DNA from: Lysobacterales bacterium
Lineage (GTDB): Bacteria > Pseudomonadota > Gammaproteobacteria > Nevskiales > Salinisphaeraceae
Direction: 5' to 3'
DNA: 62,976 nucleotides
Assembly (NCBI GenBank): GCA_002715985.1
Contig: PBAO01000053.1
Location: 1-62,976 of the forward strand
The notes beneath the pieces are model-generated. The model had not been told where the DNA came from and did not search any database. It was given only the letters and a program-made list of their open reading frames with translations. The translations under genes and the position numbers were made by a program. Below, piece after piece: positions 45,250 to 53,968 of the stretch (position 1 is its first letter; every line of letters begins with the position of its first letter).

Positions 45250-45588
45250 ATGCTGCGCGTTATCGCGATATTCCTGCTTGTAATGCAAGCGCTGGTCGCT
45301 CAGGCCGGTGTTCAAGGGATATCGTGTCTGCACAGCCCGTCGGGCAAGTCGCCGCACAGCGCGCTGTCTGCCGCCCATGGTCAAGCTTCGCAACCGGACC
45401 AGCCGCCTCGGCACGAGATGTGTTGTTGCGATGTGATCGGGAGCTGTGCTTCTAGCGCTTTGGCAAGCGATTCGCTCGCCTCCGATATGCCTAGTCCGCA
45501 TCCCGTCTACCCGCTCGCGAGGACGACGTCGCGCGTGCAGCTTGGCTTTGTACGGCTTCCTTATCGCCCCCCGTCTTTCGCTATTTAA
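45250..45588 (+). CDS. Small secreted Cys-rich protein, CopL-like, copy 1
   Basis: A 112-residue protein with a signal peptide (LRVIAIFLLVMQALVAQAG). The mature part has HEMCCCDVIGSCASS and ends VRLPYRPPS, a layout seen in CopL/DUF2946-like proteins in copper operons. A paralogue at 53453-53800 shares HEMCCCDV.G.C.SS and PPYRPPS. The clustered Cys and His suggest Cu(I) binding. The start at 45250 is chosen for the signal peptide; an upstream ATG at 45067 would bury it. Confidence 0.7.
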   Translation: MLRVIAIFLLVMQALVAQAGVQGISCLHSPSGKSPHSALSAAHGQASQPDQPPRHEMCCCDVIGSCASSALASDSLASDMPSPHPVYPLARTTSRVQLGFVRLPYRPPSFAI

Positions 45589-46284
45589 CTGACGCTCAGC
45601 AACGTCTGTGACGTTGCGATCCGGTTAAAATAGGCGTCTTGTGATTGTTATCGCAATGAATCGGTCGTAACGACCGGTTCGCGGGATGGTCTGGTCGTAA
45701 TGCCGTGGCCAATAGCAACCGCGAGTCGCTACATGAAAGGCGACCCTCATGACCTGTTTCCCTTCCGTGGCCAAGCGGTCCAGCTTGACCGTGCGCGACG
45801 TCCTGGTTCCGCTTGGCAACATCTGCTCGTATCCAAGTCAGATACGTCGTCGGTCGGGCCGCCCATTGAAAATGGGATCGCCTGTGCGGCATCCGCTGCG
45901 ATCAGACCAGTGAGCGTCCCCGTCGCATGACCCGGCATATGTCGAGGTGTTATCAGTAGCGTTTCGGTGTCGGGCTGATCACTTCAAGCCTGTTCCAGTT
46001 GCTTGTTGGACTTGGCGGAATTCCGCCGGTTTCGAAAGCTGTAACGGAGTGCGATCGCCCACACCGGCACCGGATCATCCCGGTAGTGCCCCTGTTACCG
46101 GGGTGTCAGCGGTGACACCGAATCCACGGTGTCACCGCGATTCGGCCCTCGGGTATCGAGCCCTACTCCCCCTAACCGATACCCGCGGGCCGTCTTTTAC
46201 TTCGAATACGGAGGCGATTTTGAAAAAACTCAAGAGCTATGGCGAAGCGCGTCGTAACGGACCCGAAGTCGATGTTGGCCCGCC
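45589..46284. other. Non-coding or decayed region between CopL-like gene and ccm operon
   Basis: Short frames occur (for example 45749 plus strand, MTCFPSVAKRSSLTVRDVLV), none recognised. The part at 46080-46180 has CGGTGTCACCGCG inverted repeats. The right end merges into a decayed copA start. Confidence 0.4.
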
Positions 46285-46345
46285 ACGCATGAACGATAAG
46301 CAAACGAACACGCACTTCTCCAGGCGATGACCGCCGTCGGCATGA
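46285..46345 (+). pseudogene. Remnant of a copA (multicopper oxidase) 5' end
   Basis: CACGCATGAACGATAAGC and CTTCTCCAGGCGATGACCGC align closely with the start of the intact copA (54588-54650: CACGCATGAACGACCAGA, CTTCTCCAGGCGATGGCCGC). A loss of about 10 bases around the twin-Arg codons puts it out of frame, and it stops as MNDKQTNTHFSRR. Together with the CopL-like gene upstream it mirrors the order at 53.4-54.6 kb, so it is the scar of a duplicated cop locus. Confidence 0.7.
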
Positions 46346-46571
46346 CCTGTCGAGAACCCGCCGCTCGCAGAGCGTCCGGTCGTGAATCCGGCAACCGCGG
46401 CTCATTGGCCGCTGTATCGTCTCGGCCCGCCTTGGCGTGCTGTCGGATGCGACACACGCGGGCCAGCTTCACCCGATCGGCGACAACGTCGACCGGCGTA
46501 TCCTCATCGGATCTACCGATGATGCTTCGGTTGGGTCCGCACCGCGTTCCGCAGAGCCAGAATCCAACGAT

Positions 46572-47204
46572 ATGAAAGCTCGACTCTCGATTCATGATTT
46601 GGCAAGCGGCTACGGCGACCGCGCGCTGTTTTCCGGCCTGACCGCTGACTTTGGCGCAGGTAGCCTGACCCATGTCCTCGGCGAGAACGGGGTCGGCAAG
46701 ACCACGTTCCTGCGTACGCTGGCCGGTCTGCATATGCCCCTGGCAGGTCGGATTGTGTGGCATAACGACGACGGAATGGCCACAGCTGACATGTCAATGC
46801 TCGATCGTTTGTGCTACGTCGCCCATGAGAACAGCCTGAACGGCGCGTTGACTCCAGTGGAGAATCTGGCGTTTCTCATGCGCGTGGCAGGATACCCGAC
46901 CTCAAGCAAGAGAATCTGCGACGTACTTTCTGAACTGGGCTTGGCCCGCTTGCGGCATCGGGCGTGTCGCCTGCTGTCTGCCGGTCAACGGCGACGCGTA
47001 TCGCTGGCGCGCCTCTGGCTACGCGATGCCGGACTCTGGTTACTCGACGAGCCCGCAGCGGCGCTGGATGCCTCGGCTCGCGTGCAGTTGGCGCAGCGCA
47101 TCGAAGCACAGACCGCGCTCGGCGGGATTATTATTTTCACAACCCATGAACCCTTACCGTTGGCCGATAGCCTCGTCACGTCTGTGTATCTGCCGACATG
47201 CTGA
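46572..47204 (+). CDS. ccmA: Heme exporter ATP-binding protein CcmA
   Basis: A 210-residue ABC ATPase. Walker A is GENGVGKTTF, the signature is RLLSAGQRRRVSLARLWLRD, Walker B is GLWLLDEPAAALD, and the H-loop is FTTHEPLP. Size and order (followed by ccmB) identify CcmA. It powers release of heme from CcmE with CcmBCD. The start at 46572 fits the family; the frame is open further left. It overlaps ccmB by 7 bases. Confidence 0.93.
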   Translation: MKARLSIHDLASGYGDRALFSGLTADFGAGSLTHVLGENGVGKTTFLRTLAGLHMPLAGRIVWHNDDGMATADMSMLDRLCYVAHENSLNGALTPVENLAFLMRVAGYPTSSKRICDVLSELGLARLRHRACRLLSAGQRRRVSLARLWLRDAGLWLLDEPAAALDASARVQLAQRIEAQTALGGIIIFTTHEPLPLADSLVTSVYLPTC

Positions 47205-47866
47205 GTGTCTTCTGGGCGGTACTGCAACGCGATCTGCGATTGGCGATCCGACAGCGCGGCGCCATCGCGCATCAATTGCTGTTCTTCGTTCTGATCCTGG
47301 TGCTGTTTCCGCTGGGTATCGATGCGGATCGCACGATGCTGGTTGCGGTCGCGCCGGCGATCATCTGGATGGCCGTGCTGCTGTCGCTATTGCTTTCGCT
47401 ACAACGCATGTTTCAGGCGGACAACGATGACGGCACGCTCGATCAATATCGGCTGAGCGTCGAGCCGCTTGCCATCATCGCCCTGGCCAAGGTGTTGGCC
47501 TGGTGGATCGGCAGCGGGCTGGCGTTGGTGGTCGCCGCACCACTGATCGTGCTGCTGCTGGGGGTGCCACCGCAGGCCATATGGGCCATGCTCGCCAGCT
47601 TGGCGCTCGGCACCCCGGTGTTGAGCATTATCGGCGCCATCGCCAGCGCGCTGACACTGAGTCTGCCGCGCGCCGGCTTGCTGCTCAGTCTGTTGGCGTT
47701 TCCCTTATATGTACCGGTGCTGATATTCGGTTCCGGTGCGATGCATGCGGCCATGGTCGGGCTGCCTTATGCCGGCGCACTCGATCTACTGGGCGCTCTG
47801 CTCGCATTGGCGATCAGTCTGGGCCCCTGGGCAATCGCCGCTGCGCTGCGTGTTGACCAATATTGA
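47198..47866 (+). CDS. ccmB: Heme exporter protein CcmB
   Basis: A 222-residue membrane protein with six helices. Family segments: LSVFWAVLQRDLRLAIRQRG, FQADNDDGTLDQYRLSVEPL, ALAKVLAWWIGSGLALVVAA, FPLYVPVLIFGSGAMHAAMV. It forms the ABC permease with CcmA. A 190-base gap follows before ccmC, longer than the other spacings in this operon. Confidence 0.93.
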   Translation: MLSVFWAVLQRDLRLAIRQRGAIAHQLLFFVLILVLFPLGIDADRTMLVAVAPAIIWMAVLLSLLLSLQRMFQADNDDGTLDQYRLSVEPLAIIALAKVLAWWIGSGLALVVAAPLIVLLLGVPPQAIWAMLASLALGTPVLSIIGAIASALTLSLPRAGLLLSLLAFPLYVPVLIFGSGAMHAAMVGLPYAGALDLLGALLALAISLGPWAIAAALRVDQY

Positions 47867-48058
47867 TGGTAGCTGCTGTATTCTGCCGGTTTTGGATTTT
47901 GGTAACTGCAACCGGCGAATGCCTGTCCGATCGATCGAATATGGACGTTGGATGATCGAAAACAATATGGATTCAGCCCCACAGCCAAGTGCTAGCCATG
48001 TCGCGAGCCGCCGGTTCGTGGCCCGGCGTGTCTCATGGCTTCGACCGGAGACCAGACC

Positions 48059-48814
48059 ATGAGCCACTCGTCTGCGATGCGCTGGCTGCATCGATTCGGC
48101 TCGTTGCCTTATTTCTATCGCGTCAGTCGGTTATGGGCCCGGTGCCTAGCGCTGCCGGGGCTCGCGATGGCCGGTTATGGGGTCTATGCCGGACTGGCGA
48201 TCGTGCCGCCGGATTATCAACAGGGCGATGTATTCCGGATCATCTATATACACGTGCCGAGCGCCTGGTTGTCATTGTTCGGTTATACCGCCATGGCAGT
48301 GGCAGGCGTCGTGATCCTTGTGTGGCGATTGAAGATCGCCGAGATCTTTATCATAGCCGCCGCGCCGATCGGGGCTTCGTTCACTTTCCTGACGCTGGTG
48401 ACGGGCTCGATCTGGGGCGAGCCCACCTGGGGAACATGGTGGGTCTGGGACGCCCGGTTGACCTCCGAGTTGATTCTTCTTTTTCTGTATCTGGGCGTAA
48501 TTGCCCTGCATCAGGCGATCGAGTCGCCGCGCATCGCGGCACGGGCCTGTGCGTTGTTGTCGGTTGTGGGCGTTATCAATATTCCGATTATCCATTACTC
48601 GGTGGTGTGGTGGAACACCTTGCATCAAGGCTCGACCATTCGCCCGTTGGGGGGCTCGACCATGGAAACCGATATGATCATCCCATTGCTAATCGGCGCG
48701 CTCGGATTTACCCTCATCTTCGGCTGGCTGACGCTGTGGCGCATGCGCGCGCAGCTGATCTGGCGTGAACGCCGTAGCCGCTGGGTGACACGGATGATCC
48801 ATCATGAACGATAG
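48059..48814 (+). CDS. ccmC: Heme ligase component CcmC
   Basis: A 251-residue protein with six helices and the tryptophan-rich motif WGTWWVWDARLTSELIL. His residues in IIYIHVPSAW and IPIIHYSVVWW are the heme ligands of the family. It delivers heme to CcmE. The start at 48059 has GGAGACCAGACC just before it and is preferred to 48035. It overlaps ccmD by 11 bases. Confidence 0.95.
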   Translation: MSHSSAMRWLHRFGSLPYFYRVSRLWARCLALPGLAMAGYGVYAGLAIVPPDYQQGDVFRIIYIHVPSAWLSLFGYTAMAVAGVVILVWRLKIAEIFIIAAAPIGASFTFLTLVTGSIWGEPTWGTWWVWDARLTSELILLFLYLGVIALHQAIESPRIAARACALLSVVGVINIPIIHYSVVWWNTLHQGSTIRPLGGSTMETDMIIPLLIGALGFTLIFGWLTLWRMRAQLIWRERRSRWVTRMIHHER

Positions 48815-48971
48815 CTGGCAGCAGTTTCTGCATATGGGCGGCTACGCACGCTATGTCTGGAGCGCCTACGGCATTGCCGCGGCGGTGATGCTGGCCAATG
48901 TGGTCGCGCCGATCGTGGCATTGGCCCGTATCAAGCGGCGTATCGCCCGGGAAGAATTCGTCGATGACTAG
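48804..48971 (+). CDS. ccmD: Heme exporter protein CcmD
   Basis: A 55-residue protein with one membrane helix: FLHMGGYARYVWSAYGIAAA, then basic ARIKRRIAREE. GGYA-x-YVW is the CcmD signature. It bridges CcmC and CcmE. It overlaps both neighbours (11 bases with ccmC, 8 with ccmE). Confidence 0.93.
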   Translation: MNDSWQQFLHMGGYARYVWSAYGIAAAVMLANVVAPIVALARIKRRIAREEFVDD

Positions 48972-49428
48972 GACACGGCGTCGGCGACTGTTGCTGGTGG
49001 GAATGTTGCTGGTCGGCCTGGGCGCGGCCGCAGCATTGGGTCTGTCTGCGTTTCGCCAGAACCTGCTGTATTTTCATCAGCCCAGCCAGATTGTCGCCGG
49101 CCAAGTACCGGTCAACACCCGTTTTCGTATCGGCGGACTGGTCCAGCGCGGTTCGGTGCAACGTCACGGCCACGATTTGACGGTGCGCTTCGCGGTGGCG
49201 GATTGCGATGCCAGCGTGCCAGTCGTATTCAACGGCACGCTGCCCGATCTGTTCCGGGCGGGCCAGGGCATCATCGCCTACGGCATGCTCGATAAGCAGG
49301 GGGTGTTCGAGGCCGATCAAGTCCTGGCCAAACATGATTCGAATTACATGTCGCCCGATGTCGCCAAGGCACTGAAAACCGGCCAGAAAACCAATTGCAT
49401 GCCCGCCCGGATGCAGGCCGCACGATGA
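48964..49428 (+). CDS. ccmE: Periplasmic heme chaperone CcmE
   Basis: A 154-residue protein. The N-terminal anchor is RRLLLVGMLLVGLGAAAALG. The OB-fold has FRIGGLVQRGSVQR and VVFNGTLPDLFRAGQGIIAY. The heme-binding His lies in LAKHDSNYMSPDV. It carries heme to CcmF. The start at 48964 overlaps ccmD, and the end overlaps ccmF by 4 bases. Confidence 0.95.
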   Translation: MTRTRRRRLLLVGMLLVGLGAAAALGLSAFRQNLLYFHQPSQIVAGQVPVNTRFRIGGLVQRGSVQRHGHDLTVRFAVADCDASVPVVFNGTLPDLFRAGQGIIAYGMLDKQGVFEADQVLAKHDSNYMSPDVAKALKTGQKTNCMPARMQAAR

Positions 49429-51410
49429 TTCCCGAACTGGGCCATCTGGCACTCGTGTTGGCGCTCATGATGGCGCTAGTACAAAGCCTGTGGCCATTGT
49501 ACGGGCTGGCCGCCGGACGCCCGATTTACATGCGGCTGGCCGCACCCGCAGCGCTCGGACAGTTCCTGATGCTGGGCGTTGCCTTCGCCGCGCTCGCCTG
49601 GGCCTTCTACGTCAACGACTTCAGTGTCGTCTACGTGGCCGACAATTCGAACACCAATCTGCCTTGGTTCTATCGACTGGGCGCGGTTTGGGGCGCCCAC
49701 GAAGGCTCATTGTTGCTCTGGATGACGGAACTGGCGGCCTGGTCGTTGGCCGTTGTCCTGGCCAGTCGCAGTCTGCCGCGCGAGGTATCGTCCTGTGTGC
49801 TGGCGGTGATGGGGCTGGTGAGCGTCGGCTTTCTCGTGTTTACGCTCGCCACATCCAATCCGTTCACTCGCCAGTTTCCGGCTCCCGGCCAGGGCCGGGA
49901 TCTCAACCCCCTGCTACAGGACCCGGGCCTGGTCTTCCACCCGCCGATGCTCTATATGGGTTACGTCGGTTTCAGCGTGGCGTTTGCTTTTGCCATCACG
50001 GCCCTGATCACGGGCCGGGTCGACAGCGCCTGGACCCGCTGGACCCGACCGTGGACGCTTGCGGCCTGGGTGTTTCTCACCATCGGCATCACGCTCGGCA
50101 GTTGGTGGGCCTACAACGAACTCGGCTGGGGCGGCTGGTGGTTCTGGGACCCGGTCGAGAACGCTTCTTTCATGCCGTGGCTGGTCGGTACCGCGCTGAT
50201 TCATTCGCTGGCGGTGACCGAGAAACGCGGCATTTTTCAGAGTTGGACCGTGCTGCTCGCGATCACGGCCTTTGCTCTATCGCTGCTCGGGACCTTTCTG
50301 GTGCGCTCGGGCGTGCTGATTTCGGTGCATGCGTTTGCGACCGATCCGGCCCGCGGAGTCTATATTCTCGGGCTCCTCGCAGGGGTAGTGGGCGGCTCGT
50401 TGCTACTTTATGCATGGCGCGCACCGCGCTTTGCAACCGGAACCGAGCCGGTGGCCGTGCTGTCGCGGGAAGGTCTGCTGCTGTTGAACAATATCTTTCT
50501 CGTGGTGGCGGCCGCCGCGGTCCTTATCGGCACGCTGTATCCGATCCTCGCCGACGGCCTGGGGCTGGGACGCCTGTCGGTCGGCCCGCCGTATTTCAAC
50601 AAGGTATTTTTGCCGCTTACCGCCCCCCTGGTGCTGCTGGTCGGCGGGGCCGCAACGATGGCCTGGAAGCGCACGCGTCCGGTGGTTCTCACCTCGAGAT
50701 TGTGGTTGCCGGCGATACTTGCGGTCCTGGTCGGTGTCGGTCTGCCGCTGTTCACGGTCGGCACCCACGCGGTGGTGGCGGTCGCCGGCTGCGCGCTCGG
50801 CTCCTGGGCGATTCTCGCTGCATTCGAGGATATCGTCAGGCGCACGAGGGGACGACGCCTCAAACTGCCGCGTCAAATCATCGGCATGACGCTGGCGCAC
50901 GTCGGGGTCGGCGTATTCGTGATCGGCGTTAGTCTGGTCAGCGGTTTCGGCGGCGAACGCGATATCCGCATGCGGCCCGGCCAGAGTCTGACCATTGCCG
51001 GCCACAACGTCACCTTCAATGGCATCACCGCCCAGCAAGGGCCTAATTATGTCGCACAGGTCGGCACGTTCACCCTCCGTCAGGGGGATCGCGTGGTTTC
51101 GCGTATCCATCCGGCCAAACGCCGCTACGACGACAGCGACGCCGTGATGACCGAGTCCGGCATCGACCGCGATGTGTTCGGCGATATTTATGTATCGCTG
51201 GGCGACTCGCTCGAAGACGGCGCCTGGAGTGTTCGCGTCTACAACCGGCCTTTTGTACGCTGGATCTGGGCCGGCGGCTTCCTGGCCGCCCTGGGTGGTT
51301 TGCTCGCCCTCTCTGACAAGCGTTATTGGCGACGGCGACGTCGCCGCCACGAACCCCACGATCCCGCAGCGGCCGCACGTGGGCACGCCCGTCGTGAGCC
51401 CGCCGTCTGA
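49425..51410 (+). CDS. ccmF: Cytochrome c heme lyase subunit CcmF
   Basis: A 661-residue membrane protein with about 15 helices. The tryptophan-rich motif is WGGWWFWDPVENASFMPWLV. HEGSLLLWM and HSLAVTEKRG give conserved His residues; GPPYFNKVFLPLTAPLVLLV is a later family block. It attaches heme to apocytochromes with CcmH and CcmI. The start at 49425 overlaps the ccmE stop (ATGA). Length fits (about 650). Confidence 0.95.
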   Translation: MIPELGHLALVLALMMALVQSLWPLYGLAAGRPIYMRLAAPAALGQFLMLGVAFAALAWAFYVNDFSVVYVADNSNTNLPWFYRLGAVWGAHEGSLLLWMTELAAWSLAVVLASRSLPREVSSCVLAVMGLVSVGFLVFTLATSNPFTRQFPAPGQGRDLNPLLQDPGLVFHPPMLYMGYVGFSVAFAFAITALITGRVDSAWTRWTRPWTLAAWVFLTIGITLGSWWAYNELGWGGWWFWDPVENASFMPWLVGTALIHSLAVTEKRGIFQSWTVLLAITAFALSLLGTFLVRSGVLISVHAFATDPARGVYILGLLAGVVGGSLLLYAWRAPRFATGTEPVAVLSREGLLLLNNIFLVVAAAAVLIGTLYPILADGLGLGRLSVGPPYFNKVFLPLTAPLVLLVGGAATMAWKRTRPVVLTSRLWLPAILAVLVGVGLPLFTVGTHAVVAVAGCALGSWAILAAFEDIVRRTRGRRLKLPRQIIGMTLAHVGVGVFVIGVSLVSGFGGERDIRMRPGQSLTIAGHNVTFNGITAQQGPNYVAQVGTFTLRQGDRVVSRIHPAKRRYDDSDAVMTESGIDRDVFGDIYVSLGDSLEDGAWSVRVYNRPFVRWIWAGGFLAALGGLLALSDKRYWRRRRRRHEPHDPAAAARGHARREPAV

Positions 51411-51943
51411 TGCGTTGGCCCGTTGTCATCCCCGGTCTGGTATTGATTGGCCTGGTCGCTATGCTGGGCTACGGGTTGACGCGACAGCCGAGCATCCTAC
51501 CCTCGGCGCTGCTCGACCGGCCCGCGCCGGCGTTCAATCTGCCGACGCTCGCCAACCCCGACCGACATGTCACCACCCAAGCGCTCCAGGGCCAGGTCTC
51601 TCTGGTCAACGTCTGGGCGAGCTGGTGCGTGGCCTGCCGGGCCGAAAGCAGCCGGGTCGCCGAGATAACCCAGCGCACCGGCGTTCCCGTGATCGGGCTG
51701 AACTATAAGGACAAACGACCTGATGCCACACGCTGGCTGACCGTGTTCGGCAATCCGTTCAGCGTCGTGGCGGTCGACGCGTCCGGCCGCGTCGGAATCG
51801 ACTGGGGTGTCGCCGGTGTACCCGAGACGTTTGTCGTCGACCGACAAGGCGTCATCCGCTACAAGGTCGTCGGTGCGATTACCGAACAACAGATGAATCA
51901 GCGCCTGATCCCGATTCTGAACAAGCTCAAGAGCGCATCGTGA
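51410..51943 (+). CDS. ccmG: Thiol-disulfide protein CcmG/DsbE
   Basis: A 177-residue membrane-anchored thioredoxin. The helix is at residues ~5-23. The active site is VNVWASWCVACRAE (CxxC), and the cis-Pro is in GVAGVPETFVVDRQG. It keeps apocytochrome cysteines reduced. It overlaps ccmF by 1 base and ccmH by 4 bases. Confidence 0.95.
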   Translation: MRWPVVIPGLVLIGLVAMLGYGLTRQPSILPSALLDRPAPAFNLPTLANPDRHVTTQALQGQVSLVNVWASWCVACRAESSRVAEITQRTGVPVIGLNYKDKRPDATRWLTVFGNPFSVVAVDASGRVGIDWGVAGVPETFVVDRQGVIRYKVVGAITEQQMNQRLIPILNKLKSAS

Positions 51944-52437
51944 TGCCTCGGTTCTGGCTCTATCTGCTGGGTCTATGCGTGTTGGCGGCTCTATCCGCGT
52001 CGGGTGCCACCGCCCGAGACATGAGCGACGCGCAACTCTTGCGCTATCACAATCTCACCGCACAATTACGATGCCTGATCTGCCAGAACCGCAGTATCGC
52101 CGAGTCGGACGCGCCACTGGCGGCCGATCTGCGCGCACTGGTCGCCACACAGATCAAGGCCGGCCGAAGCGACCGCGAAATAAAACAGTATCTGGTCGAT
52201 CGCTACGGGGCCTGGGTACTCTATGATCCACCGTTCAACTACGCGACCTGGCTGCTCTGGCTGGGGCCGTTCGTGCTGTTGCTCATCGCTCTCGCTATCG
52301 CGTTGAACATGCTGCGAAAGCGCCGGCCACGCTCGCCCCACGGCCGGCCACTGGATCGTGCCCGGCTGGCCGCCGTGCTCGATGAAAATCCAGACGAGCG
52401 AACACGGCAGGCCGCTAGAGACCGAGACGCCCAGTGA
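51940..52437 (+). CDS. ccmH: Cytochrome c maturation protein CcmH
   Basis: A 165-residue protein with a signal peptide, the LRCLICQNRSIAESDAPLA motif (LRCxxCQ), and a C-terminal helix (ATWLLWLGPFVLLLIALAIA). YGAWVLYDPPFN is also conserved. It resolves disulfides before heme attachment. This is the short CcmH; the CcmI part is encoded separately next. Confidence 0.95.
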   Translation: MMPRFWLYLLGLCVLAALSASGATARDMSDAQLLRYHNLTAQLRCLICQNRSIAESDAPLAADLRALVATQIKAGRSDREIKQYLVDRYGAWVLYDPPFNYATWLLWLGPFVLLLIALAIALNMLRKRRPRSPHGRPLDRARLAAVLDENPDERTRQAARDRDAQ

Positions 52438-53279
52438 CGATATTCCTGTTTCTGTCGCTGGCCAGCGCGATGGTGGCCCTGTGTCTGGCCCTCGTTCTGA
52501 TCCCGATCTGGCGCGCCGGCGGCGCAAGGCGGGCACAACGGCGCGAGGCGAACGTCGAAATCTATCGTCAGCGTTGTGCCGAAATCGATCGAGACGTCGC
52601 CGCCAGCCGCCTCGCCGAATCCGACGCACAGGATGAAAAAGACGAATTGGGCGCACGCTTGCTCGCCGATATCGACGCCGAACCCGAGTTATCGGCCCGG
52701 ACGATAACGGCCTCCGCCTCTCGCCGAGGCCCTACACGTCCATGGTGGGGCAGCGTGCTTTTGTTGCTGTTCATCGCCTTTGGCGCCGCCGGCTATGGAT
52801 GGCTCGGAGACTGGCAGGCTATCGAGAAGACCGGCATGCCTAATATCGATCAGATGATGGCCGGGCTCAAGGCACGTGTCCAGGCGCACCCGGAAGATCG
52901 CAGCGCGCGCCTGCTTTTGGCGCAAGCTCAACGGCGCCAGGGCGATAATGCCGGCGCGGCAACCAATTTTCATATCCTGAATCAGCGATCCGCAGCGCCG
53001 CCGAATACCGATCTGATCGCAGCAGAAGCCCAGGCGAGGCTCGCGGCCGGCGGCGATTTAGCCGGTCGCGCGGGCGATCTTTACAGTCGATTGCTGAAGC
53101 TGGATCCAAATAACCGTGAAGCCCTCTGGTATCTGGGCTTGCGTGCAGCCGAGGCCGGCCGAAACACGAAAGCCATACATTTCTGGGATCGCCTGCTCGA
53201 ACAACACTTGTCGACCGAGGCTCGGGCGATGATCTCGAGCCGTCGCCGCAGTCTGCTCCAAAATAAATCCGATCCGTAG
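52434..53279 (+). CDS. ccmI: Cytochrome c biogenesis protein CcmI
   Basis: A 281-residue protein starting at a GTG that overlaps ccmH by 4 bases. Two membrane helices (FLFLSLASAMVALCLALVLI and SVLLLLFIAFGAAGYGWLGD) flank a coiled region (RQRCAEIDRDVAASRLAESD). The C-terminal TPR part has AHPEDRSARLLLAQAQRRQG and LYSRLLKLDPNNREALWYLG. It chaperones apocytochrome c. It ends the ccm operon. Confidence 0.92.
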   Translation: MTIFLFLSLASAMVALCLALVLIPIWRAGGARRAQRREANVEIYRQRCAEIDRDVAASRLAESDAQDEKDELGARLLADIDAEPELSARTITASASRRGPTRPWWGSVLLLLFIAFGAAGYGWLGDWQAIEKTGMPNIDQMMAGLKARVQAHPEDRSARLLLAQAQRRQGDNAGAATNFHILNQRSAAPPNTDLIAAEAQARLAAGGDLAGRAGDLYSRLLKLDPNNREALWYLGLRAAEAGRNTKAIHFWDRLLEQHLSTEARAMISSRRRSLLQNKSDP

Positions 53280-53452
53280 GCACTATGGCGCCGCGATCGG
53301 TCATCAGGACGGCATTTGTGGCTACGATATCTTTTTGCCCGGTGCTGCAATATCTGAATGTGATTCTAACCCCGTGGAGCACACCGTAACGCTGTCGCAA
53401 GCGCCATCTCGACCATTGACCTCCAAACCACGAACGGGGTCGCTTACCTGCT

Positions 53453-53800
53453 ATGTTGCGTGTATTTGCCATCGCTATACTCTTGATGCAAGCACTCGCC
53501 GCTCAAGCGGGAGTTGCCGGCATCTCTTGTGCGCATACATTGGCTCATTCATTCGAGCGCAACGCTTCGGTTGTCGCAGGCCACCCCCAGGCAGCCGAAA
53601 GTCCGCAGCCGAATACCCACCATGAAATGTGTTGCTGCGACGTTGTCGGCCATTGTTCCTCCAGCGTCGTGGCCACTCACATACCGACGCTTAACCAAGC
53701 CTATCCGACGATACATCCGAGTGGCCGTACAATCGTCGGTCCCAACGCCGGCTATACGGCCCCGCCTTACCGCCCCCCGTCTCCGGCCGTATATTCCTGA
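53453..53800 (+). CDS. Small secreted Cys-rich protein, CopL-like, copy 2
   Basis: A 115-residue protein with a signal peptide (LRVFAIAILLMQALAAQAG). The mature part has HHEMCCCDVVGHCSSS and ends TAPPYRPPSPAVYS. It is a paralogue of the protein at 45250-45588; the two signal peptides are nearly identical. It lies between ccmI and the cytochrome c/copA genes. It may bind Cu(I) and modulate the cop genes as proposed for CopL. The function is not established by sequence. Confidence 0.72.
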   Translation: MLRVFAIAILLMQALAAQAGVAGISCAHTLAHSFERNASVVAGHPQAAESPQPNTHHEMCCCDVVGHCSSSVVATHIPTLNQAYPTIHPSGRTIVGPNAGYTAPPYRPPSPAVYS

Positions 53801-53968
53801 ACGCGCCAGACACTGCCAGCGCGTAGTGTCGTGCATCTTCAGTTCAAGCGACCTTACTAAGGCCTTGCGGGCCGCATCCGGCTCTCCGCTGTGACCTTCA
53901 TGAGCTGCTGTCGGCGATTAGCCGGCAACGGCCTGTAAGCCTGTCGCTGCAAAACGGGAAACAAGACG
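53801..53968. other. Leader of the cytochrome c-copA-copB operon
   Basis: No gene. It contains a short palindromic stretch (GCGTAGTGTCGTGCATC) and the ribosome site GGGAAACAAGACG before the cytochrome gene. The operon promoter probably lies here or upstream of the CopL-like gene. Confidence 0.35.

Noticed and set aside
49490-50932. 480-residue plus-strand frame inside ccmF
   Set aside because: It is an alternative frame of ccmF. The ccmF frame has all family motifs.
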